From assembly GCA_003164255.1 (NCBI GenBank), contig PLST01000251.1, forward strand, positions 1 to 12,029: 12,029 bases of DNA, given 5' to 3'. The stretch is from Acidobacteriaceae bacterium (lineage in GTDB: Bacteria > Acidobacteriota > Terriglobia > Terriglobales > Acidobacteriaceae). Shown here one piece after another: positions 7,188 to 12,029 of this stretch. A program made the position numbers and the translations under genes. Numbering within the stretch: position 1 is the stretch's first letter; each line of letters opens with the position of its first letter. The notes under the pieces are model-generated. The model worked only from the letters and a program-made list of their open reading frames with translations. It did not search any database and was not told the DNA's origin.

Positions 7188-7667
7188 GTGAGAGAAGACG
7201 CTTTTTTTGCGCGCATTTCGTTTTCAGACTACATCCAGGGCAACGATTTTGAACAAATCGTCGCGTGCGGCGAGACGATTTGGCAGGAGCAAGTGAGGGG
7301 TCGTGAAGTGGCCAGGACCACCAAGACGGTTTTGAGCCAATCGTCCAGGACCCGCACGACTGTGGTGGGAGCAAATGGCAGCAAATGGTCGCAAAAGACG
7401 GTTTTTAACGAGTTTTTGCGCGCTTTTGGCGGCTGTTTTGCACCGAGATTGGTGCATAAGTGCAGTGGTCGGTGGTCAGCGGCCAGTGGGCGGTGGTCAG
7501 GGGTCAGTGATCAGTGGTCAGGGACCTGGAAGGTGCTGGTGAGCTTTCGGCTCGATCCGCGGGTGCTCGTTTGGCTGCGCGCCAAAGGCGAAGGCCACCT
7601 GACGCGGATCAACGATATCCTGACTAACCTGATGGAGGCTGAACGGCGCGCGGGCTCGGGGCGGTAG
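7188..7667 (+). CDS. Weak open frame ending in a BrnA-type antitoxin tail; possibly a broken gene
   Basis: Only the last third of this 159-codon frame is recognisable. Residues from about 113 read 'WKVLVSFRLDPRVLVWLRAK' and then 'GEGHLTRINDILTNLMEAER', matching the conserved ribbon-helix-helix C-terminus of BrnA antitoxins (usually RLDPDVLEWFKAKGKGYQTRINAIL-like). BrnA binds DNA and neutralises the BrnT ribonuclease, normally from a brnT-brnA operon. Here the usual BrnA N-terminus is replaced by a stretch encoded by the heptamer array (7463-7525), read as 7-residue repeats of Ser-Gly-Arg-Trp type. Residues 1-90 resemble nothing I know, and the GTG at 7188 lacks a Shine-Dalgarno sequence. A shorter version could start at the GTG at 7539 (42 residues), preceded by GGAAGG at 5-nt spacing. 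No BrnT gene is visible on either strand. I regard the 3' third as real or recently decayed, and the 5' part as doubtful. Confidence 0.4.
   Translation: MREDAFFARISFSDYIQGNDFEQIVACGETIWQEQVRGREVARTTKTVLSQSSRTRTTVVGANGSKWSQKTVFNEFLRAFGGCFAPRLVHKCSGRWSAASGRWSGVSDQWSGTWKVLVSFRLDPRVLVWLRAKGEGHLTRINDILTNLMEAERRAGSGR
7243..7282. repeat. Overlapping inverted repeats that share one arm
   Basis: ACGATTT (7243-7249) pairs with AAATCGT (7255-7261) across five bases. The second arm, extended as CAAATCGTC (7254-7262), pairs perfectly with GACGATTTG (7274-7282) across 11 bases. The two stems cannot form at once. No T-run follows, so this is not an obvious terminator. A separate 6-bp dyad, TGCACC...GGTGCA, lies at 7439-7456. 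Confidence 0.5.
7463..7525. repeat. Tandem 7-bp repeat array (CAGTGGT-type), nine degenerate units
   Basis: Nine units run without a break: CAGTGGT, CGGTGGT, CAGCGGC, CAGTGGG, CGGTGGT, CAGGGGT, CAGTGAT, CAGTGGT, CAGGGAC. Because 7 is not a multiple of 3, three units encode a 7-residue repeat in any frame. The array lies immediately upstream of the BrnA-like tail and shares 20 identical bases (7502-7521) with the array after the esterase. Confidence 0.85.
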
Positions 7668-7722
7668 TTCAGACCCAGGGAGCAAGGCGCCGAAAAGGCT
7701 CGTGGTAGAGTCGGTTCTTCCT

Positions 7723-7752
7723 CACCCTTCCGCGTGAGGCTTCGGAAGGGTG
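7723..7752. repeat. 10-bp perfect hairpin (CACCCTTCCG / CGGAAGGGTG)
   Basis: CACCCTTCCG (7723-7732) and CGGAAGGGTG (7743-7752) are exact reverse complements around a 10-nt loop. A second possible stem, CCTCAC with GTGAGG, overlaps it and would compete. There is no T-run on either side as far as I can judge, so it is more like a REP-type intergenic element than a simple terminator. From memory, CACCCTTC...GAAGGGTG hairpins are common between genes in Acidobacteriota; I could not check this here. Confidence 0.6.
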
Positions 7753-7980
7753 GGCCGTCCGCCAGACGGAGTTCACGCCAAAGTTTGTGCCAGGCAAGGT
7801 CGCGAAAAGCTGTCTCAACTTTCAGCCTTGCGAAGTGCCTTCGGCGTTTATGATGTGTCGTAACATTCCGTTCACTGTTTTCGGGTTCATTGAATTCCTG
7901 GCCGATATGCGGTGCTTAGCGGGCGAAGTCGAGTGGTGGGGGCCGCGAATCGGCATTGGGTCGGAACTGTCTGTGTCCGC

Positions 7981-7985
7981 GAGGA
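7981..7985 (+). promoter_or_regulatory. Shine-Dalgarno GAGGA that fixes the kelch protein start
   Basis: GAGGA lies 5 bases before the ATG at 7991. The other in-frame candidates (GTG at 7787, internal ATGs) have no comparable site. This start also gives a protein with a plausible signal peptide. Confidence 0.6.
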
Positions 7986-7990
7986 TATCT

Positions 7991-10738
7991 ATGCATGCTT
8001 CTTTGGCCTCTTCTTACTCTCTCCTATTCAATTTGGAAGCAACAGCGAGGTCTGAGCACAGGCCGCTTAGAGCTTTTCGCATCGTAGCGATGATTCTTGT
8101 GGCGTTCGCGGCGGGCAAGGCGTCTTCCCCCGCACATGCGCAGACGAACGAGTGGACTTGGATGGCCGGCAGCAACACGTTACCGGCGAGTTGCTCTGCG
8201 CAGGCCGAGCAGTACCTGTGCGGAAATCCCGGAATCTATGGAACGGAGGATAAGCCTGCCTTGACGAACGTTCCGGGCGGGCGGACCGACAGCGCCGTGT
8301 GGACGGATAGCAATGGCAATCTCTGGCTCTTCGGCGGATTTGGCACCGATTCGGCCGGAACAGTTGGCGAGCTGAGTGACCTTTGGGAATTCAACCCATC
8401 CAGTCGCGAATGGGTTTGGATGGGGGGTCCGAGCACGGTGCCAACACCTTGCCCGCTGAATACCATCGGATTTTTCTGTGGCAATTCCGGCGTCTATGGA
8501 ACGCAAGCTGTCTTCGCGGCTGGCAACATACCGGGAGGCCGCGACAGCGCCGTGAGTTGGACCGATAGCGGCGGTAATTTTTGGCTGTTCGGAGGAGAAG
8601 GCTATGACTCGTCCGGAAATTACAGTTGGCTCAATGACCTTTGGAAGTTTGATCCCTCTTTGAACGAGTGGGCATGGATGGGCGGAGCCAGTTCGAACGG
8701 AAATGGCTGCAGATTGTGGGGATATACAGGAGAGAGAATTTGCGTCCTGCCAAGCACGGCAGCGGGGCCGGGAGGGCGATATGCTTCTTCCGCCTGGACA
8801 GATCGCCAGGGAAATTTCTGGCTTTTCGGGGGAATGGAAATCGACTCCTCCGGCAATTTTTGCAATCTCGACGATATGTGGGAGTTCAGTCCAGCGACCG
8901 CCCAGTGGACATCACGAGGCGGCGCGACAGTGGGAATCTCCAATGAAGCGGTTCCGGCCGTTTATGGCGTGCCCGGCAAGCTCCAGGCAGGACAGACCCC
9001 AGGCGGGCGCTGGGATGGGGCGGCCTGGGCGGACAATTCGGGAAATCTCTGGCTATTTGGCGGCCAAAACTCGATCCAAAACATGCCGGGGCCGCTCTTG
9101 AACGACATTTGGGAGTTCAGTCCACAGTTGGGCGAGTGGGCCTGGATGGGAGGAACTCAGGGAGCGAATTATGGGTTGGATGGATCGGTGGCTGTCTACG
9201 GTCAATTGGGTGTACCGGCCATTACGAACGTTTCGGGCGGCCGGGTGAACGAGGCGACCTGGACGGACGCGGAAGGCAACTTCTGGATGAGCGGAGGGGT
9301 TGGCCAAGGCTCCGGTCCTACGAGCGAAGACGGCCTGAACGACCTTTGGGTATTTAGCCCGTCGGGACGTGAATGGACCTGGATGGGCGGTAGCAATAGC
9401 ACCTACACGCCTCAAAACGCCCCACTCGGCGTATACGGAACCGTTGGCGTGCCTGCGCCTGGAAACTTGCCGGGCACCCGCGAGTTTGCGATGAGTTGGA
9501 CAGACAACAAAGGTAATTTTTGGTTTTTTGGAGGAGAAGGCGTTGACTCGTTAGGCAACTTTGGGTATCTGAATGACCTTTGGGAGTACGCACCGCCTCC
9601 CGTTCCCGCCTCGATCCCCGGATTCGAATTTTATTGGACGCCAATCCTTGGCAATTCCACGACATACCCATCCGGAAATATGAGCTACACCTTTTACACG
9701 TTCACTGGGGGAGGATTCAACTCGCCCATTGCCCTGTCCGCTAGCGGATTGCCGAACGGCGCAACTGCCTCCTTCAATCCGAGTCCGATGAACGGAGAAG
9801 GGAATTTCCAACTAAACATTTCCGTTGGCGCGAATAGCCCCGTTGGCGATTACACCATTGATGTGACTGGAACCGGCGGAAGCATGACGCAGACAGCGGC
9901 CGTCGGCCTGGCGTTGCAGGCTCCATATTTCGTTGATCCGGCGGCCGCCACGTTCGACGTTCAGTTCGGTACGCAGGGAACAATGGGAATCACAGTGAGC
10001 GCCGAGGCCGGGTTCAATTCGCCCGTCGTACTTACCGCCGCTGGCCAACCAAGCGGCGTTTCCATAATCTTCAATCCCGATTCGATTACCCCCGGTGAAT
10101 CGTCGGCGATGACGGTCAGCGTCGCCTCCAATGTTGCGCCCGGTGGCTACCTCATGACCGTCACGGGGACTGCGAGCGGCGTGACGGAGCAGAGTCAGTT
10201 TATGCTGGACGTGACCGCTGTCCCCCCGCCCACTTTTATCATGACTCCGTCGTCCACTTCGCTGACCGTTCCTGCCGGCGCCACCGTTTCAACACCTCTC
10301 ACATTGACCCCGCTCAATGGCTTTACCGGCGTGGTGACCTTCACCTGCTCCTGTTCAGCGATTCCGGCGGAGGACGCCTACTCGATTGGGTCAGCAGATC
10401 TCAATATCGCAGGATCGCCTGCCTCGGTGACGTTCACCATCGAAAACCTTTCCCAGGCAGCCGCGCGGCCCCGTGACGTGCATCCATTTTTTCCCGCGAT
10501 GACGCTGGCGGCGGCGTTGTGCTTTGTCGGCTTTAGAAGGCGGGACAGTCTGTGGACTGCACTCTTGATTCTATTAGCTGTCGGCAGTTTGGGAGTGATA
10601 TCGAGTTGCGGCGGCGGTGGCGGCAGTGGAAATAGCGGTGGTGGTGGTGGTTCAAATCCCATTTCCTTTAATGTGACCGTGACCGCAACATCCGGCGCGA
10701 TCCAGCAGGCATCTACAATTTCAGTGACGCTGAATTAG
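7991..10738 (+). CDS. Exported six-module kelch-propeller protein with Ig-like domains and a lipobox-like C-terminal tail
   Basis: This is a 915-residue surface or envelope protein. A long n-region ends in a hydrophobic segment (31-42) with a likely cut after AHA-50. Six kelch modules follow with a period of about 79 residues, longer than the usual 45-55. Each carries 'W.D..GN.W.FGG...(L)NDLW.F.P...EW.WMGG', at about 104-145, 190-232, 269-310, 346-388, 424-466 and 503-533. The isolated 'NEWTWMAGSN' strand at 53-62 should close the ring with module six. Three loops carry Cys pairs (68/77, 154/163, 240/251). Two Ig-like domains with 'GFNSP(I/V)(A/V)L' repeats span 544-743, and a third shorter one spans 748-820. 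The C-terminus has a hydrophobic helix (833-848), RRR (849-851), a second helix (853-871), 'ISSC' with C873, a Gly-rich linker and a final beta-like segment. Kelch propellers usually mediate binding; no enzyme residues of galactose oxidase are evident. Function unknown. Confidence 0.88.
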   Translation: MHASLASSYSLLFNLEATARSEHRPLRAFRIVAMILVAFAAGKASSPAHAQTNEWTWMAGSNTLPASCSAQAEQYLCGNPGIYGTEDKPALTNVPGGRTDSAVWTDSNGNLWLFGGFGTDSAGTVGELSDLWEFNPSSREWVWMGGPSTVPTPCPLNTIGFFCGNSGVYGTQAVFAAGNIPGGRDSAVSWTDSGGNFWLFGGEGYDSSGNYSWLNDLWKFDPSLNEWAWMGGASSNGNGCRLWGYTGERICVLPSTAAGPGGRYASSAWTDRQGNFWLFGGMEIDSSGNFCNLDDMWEFSPATAQWTSRGGATVGISNEAVPAVYGVPGKLQAGQTPGGRWDGAAWADNSGNLWLFGGQNSIQNMPGPLLNDIWEFSPQLGEWAWMGGTQGANYGLDGSVAVYGQLGVPAITNVSGGRVNEATWTDAEGNFWMSGGVGQGSGPTSEDGLNDLWVFSPSGREWTWMGGSNSTYTPQNAPLGVYGTVGVPAPGNLPGTREFAMSWTDNKGNFWFFGGEGVDSLGNFGYLNDLWEYAPPPVPASIPGFEFYWTPILGNSTTYPSGNMSYTFYTFTGGGFNSPIALSASGLPNGATASFNPSPMNGEGNFQLNISVGANSPVGDYTIDVTGTGGSMTQTAAVGLALQAPYFVDPAAATFDVQFGTQGTMGITVSAEAGFNSPVVLTAAGQPSGVSIIFNPDSITPGESSAMTVSVASNVAPGGYLMTVTGTASGVTEQSQFMLDVTAVPPPTFIMTPSSTSLTVPAGATVSTPLTLTPLNGFTGVVTFTCSCSAIPAEDAYSIGSADLNIAGSPASVTFTIENLSQAAARPRDVHPFFPAMTLAAALCFVGFRRRDSLWTALLILLAVGSLGVISSCGGGGGSGNSGGGGGSNPISFNVTVTATSGAIQQASTISVTLN

Positions 10739-10749
10739 GTGCACAGATC

Positions 10750-10770
10750 GATAGCCGGGTGCCCCGGATC
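10750..10770 (+). terminator. Candidate terminator after the kelch gene
   Basis: GAT-ag-CCGGG-tgc-CCCGG-ATC forms an 8-bp stem with a 2-nt bulge and a 3-nt loop. It starts 11 bases after the TAG stop and is followed by CTTATTCT. The GC-rich core fits an intrinsic terminator, but the T-tract is interrupted, so the call is tentative. Confidence 0.4.
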
Positions 10771-11145
10771 CTTATTCTGAGACCTGGGAAGGAACAACAC
10801 TCAATAGCCGTGCCTTTGGCTGACAGTTCACGGCTCCGGGGGGGCGTTCAGGGCTGAAATGCGCCAATTTCGACGTTTTTTATCGTTTCTTTGCATGTTT
10901 TAGCGCATGCATTGTCGACGCGCAGGTGCAGCTTTGGATGCCGATCCTGGCTTCAATAGCTGACCGTTTTTCATCAACCACGAACCCCTGACGCTCGATG
11001 CTCGTCTGATACCGTCAGAGCAACGTAGTTGGATTCATCTGCGGCGCCAAACGATAGCTCCCGTTGTCTAATCGGGCACAACCGTGTAGCCAAAACTGAA
11101 AAACTGGGGCCTGAGTTGTCAAAATGATAAGGGCGGAGGTGTTTG
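10771..11145. other. Intergenic region with several dyads upstream of the epimerase gene
   Basis: No gene is recognisable in these 375 bp. Visible structures are AGCCGTG (10806-10812) paired with CACGGCT (10829-10835); a 5-bp stem GAAAT-gcgcca-ATTTC followed four bases later by TTTTTT (about 10856-10881); and TGCATG (10892-10897) paired with CATGCA (10906-10911). A TTGGAT (11029-11034) with GATAGC 18 bp downstream is a weak promoter candidate for the epimerase gene. A second terminator may be present in the GAAAT stem and T-run. Confidence 0.4.
11135..11140 (+). promoter_or_regulatory. Shine-Dalgarno GGAGGT that fixes the epimerase GTG start
   Basis: GGAGGT ends five bases before the GTG at 11146, an ideal spacing. 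The nearest ATG upstream (11124) is in another frame and precedes this site, so GTG is the likely initiator. The resulting protein begins nine residues before the TG..G..G nucleotide-binding motif, as expected. Confidence 0.7.
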
Positions 11146-12029
11146 GTGGGAGAGGGTCGAAAAGTTCTTGTAACGGGCTCGTGCGGGCTGATCGGTTCCG
11201 AAGTCACACGCAGGTTTGCCCGGCTTGGATTCTCCGTGACGGGAGTCGACAGCAACCATCGAGCCATCTTCTTTGGCCCGGAGGGCGATACAAGCTGGGT
11301 GCTTGGGCAGTTGCAAGCTGAGATTCCAGACTACCGCCATTCCGCGATTGACATACGCGATCGCGACGCCGTTTTGAATCTCATGACAGAACTGAAGCCT
11401 GATCTGATTATTCACACCGCGGCGCAGCCGTCTCACGATCGGGCCGCCGAGATTCCATTTCTCGACTTTGAAGTGAATGCGATGGGAACGCTGCACATGC
11501 TGGAAGCAGCGCGCCGCGTTTGTCCCGGGTCGCCTTTTATTCATATGTCAACCAACAAGGTCTATGGGGATCGGCCGAACACACTTGCGCTGACTGAATT
11601 TGAAACGCGATGGGATTATGCTGACCCGGCGTTCGAGCACGGCATCGCAGAGGATTTTTCAATCGACCAGAGCAAGCACTCGATTTTTGGAGTGTCAAAG
11701 CTTGCCGGGGACGTGATGGTGCAGGAGTACGGGCGCTATTTTGGGATGCCCACTTGCTGCCTGCGAGGGGGTTGTCTTACCGGTCCCAATCATTCCGGGG
11801 TGGAGTTACATGGGTTCCTCAGTTATCTGATCAAATGCAACGTTGAAGAGCGCGAATACAAGGTCTTCGGATACAAAGGCAAGCAAGTGCGCGACAACAT
11901 TCACTCAGAGGATGTGGCGAGTTTCATGTATGAGTTCTGGAAGTCTCCTCGCGTGGCTGAGGTCTACAATCTCGGTGGAGGCAAGGCTAACTCCTGCTCC
12001 ATTATTGAAGCGTTCAAGATGGCTGAGGA
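11146..12029 (+). CDS. NAD-dependent sugar-nucleotide epimerase (CDP-paratose/tyvelose 2-epimerase-like), 3' end outside the window
   Basis: The first 294 residues of an extended short-chain dehydrogenase/reductase are present; relatives are about 340-350 residues long. The Rossmann motif TGSCGLIG (10-17) binds NAD, with D35 at the end of strand 2 likely binding the adenosine ribose. Later landmarks are 'HTAAQPS' (90-96), 'FEVNAMGTLHMLEAAR' (108-123), 'MSTNKVYGD' (134-142), 'GRYFGMPTCCLRGGCLTGP' (196-214), 'GKQVRDNIHSEDV' (245-257) and 'EVYNLGGGKANS' (272-283). This pattern matches CDP-paratose 2-epimerase-type enzymes and their uncharacterised relatives, which interconvert sugar nucleotides for surface polysaccharides. 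The usual YxxxK is 'FGVSK': F181 replaces Tyr and K185 is kept. The exact sugar is not predictable. The gene was read directly in this frame and runs off the window end. Confidence 0.88.
   Translation, partial: MGEGRKVLVTGSCGLIGSEVTRRFARLGFSVTGVDSNHRAIFFGPEGDTSWVLGQLQAEIPDYRHSAIDIRDRDAVLNLMTELKPDLIIHTAAQPSHDRAAEIPFLDFEVNAMGTLHMLEAARRVCPGSPFIHMSTNKVYGDRPNTLALTEFETRWDYADPAFEHGIAEDFSIDQSKHSIFGVSKLAGDVMVQEYGRYFGMPTCCLRGGCLTGPNHSGVELHGFLSYLIKCNVEEREYKVFGYKGKQVRDNIHSEDVASFMYEFWKSPRVAEVYNLGGGKANSCSIIEAFKMAE

Larger units (their letters stand above)
7668..7990. other. Intergenic region upstream of the kelch protein gene
   Basis: These 323 bp contain the strong hairpin at 7723-7752 and a small dyad, CCGTC-cgcca-GACGG, just after it (about 7755-7769). 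From 7787 the sequence is open in the frame of the kelch gene, but the 68 residues it would add look like no signal peptide or domain, and a well-placed ribosome binding site supports starting at 7991. I take the region as untranslated leader and promoter. I could not pick a convincing -35/-10 pair. Confidence 0.5.

Noticed and set aside
7141..7457. Two 77-codon minus-strand frames in the repeat segment
   Set aside because: Neither resembles BrnT or any known family. Their composition is typical of random open frames, and they cover the dyads and repeats.
6985..7525. CRISPR-like array
   Set aside because: The repeats are 7 bp and contiguous with no spacers, so they are simple tandem repeats.
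7787..7990. N-terminal extension of the kelch protein from a GTG
   Set aside because: The extra 68 residues precede the signal peptide, carry no domain and lack a ribosome site, while GAGGA is well placed before the ATG at 7991.
10606..10660. Poly-Gly codon run as a sequencing or frameshift artefact
   Set aside because: The frame remains open on both sides and ends in a sensible beta-like segment before TAG; Gly-rich linkers are usual after a lipobox-like Cys.
11119..11544. A 141-codon minus-strand frame and a 65-codon plus-strand frame (11124-11321)
   Set aside because: Both overlap the epimerase, whose Rossmann motif and GGAGGT-preceded GTG are clear in another frame.

Overview
The window looks like a piece of an Acidobacteriota (Terriglobia-type) chromosome. 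I infer this from the moderately high GC content, the mix of secreted esterase, YtcJ-type amidohydrolase and kelch/Ig-like proteins, the 7-bp tandem repeats in the intergenic DNA, and the C-terminal 'two hydrophobic helices, Arg cluster, SSCGGG' tail of the large kelch protein. No taxonomic marker gene is present, so the assignment is an inference. I see no tRNA, rRNA, CRISPR array, transposase or integrase.

Left part (1-4867, all on the minus strand, so read from right to left). A membrane acyltransferase-3 protein (4867-3662) comes first. A LarA-superfamily protein (3492-2197) follows and keeps all four residues expected of a nickel-pincer-nucleotide enzyme. Next are a cytosolic M20 metallopeptidase (2017-749) and, 20 bp further on, an exported YtcJ-like amidohydrolase (728 to beyond base 1). 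The last two are probably co-transcribed. The LarA-like gene may join them across a 179-bp gap that holds an inverted repeat.

Middle (4868-5257). This is a divergent regulatory region of about 390 bp between the acyltransferase and a secreted alpha/beta-hydrolase esterase (5258-6979, plus strand). The esterase start codon sits 6 bp after a TATACT box and has no Shine-Dalgarno sequence, which suggests a leaderless transcript. A 7-bp inverted repeat lies just upstream.

Repeat-rich segment (6980-7990). It holds three tandem arrays with a 7-bp period, a 20-bp perfect direct repeat 513 bp apart, overlapping dyads that compete for one arm, and a weak open frame (7188-7667). Only the last third of that frame is recognisable, as a BrnA-type antitoxin tail. 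No BrnT toxin gene is visible. A strong hairpin precedes the next gene.

Right part (7991-12029, plus strand). A 915-residue exported protein has a six-module kelch propeller, about three Ig-like domains and an unusual lipobox-like C-terminal tail. A 407-bp gap with a candidate terminator and several dyads follows. The last gene is an NAD-dependent sugar-nucleotide epimerase of the CDP-paratose/tyvelose epimerase type, cut off by the window end. In it the usual catalytic Tyr is Phe.

The acyltransferase and epimerase both fit surface-polysaccharide work. The esterase, amidohydrolase and kelch protein belong to the exported fraction. The most unusual items are the kelch C-terminal tail, the repeat segment with its antitoxin remnant, and the intact nickel-pincer site in a gene without lar maturation partners in the window.
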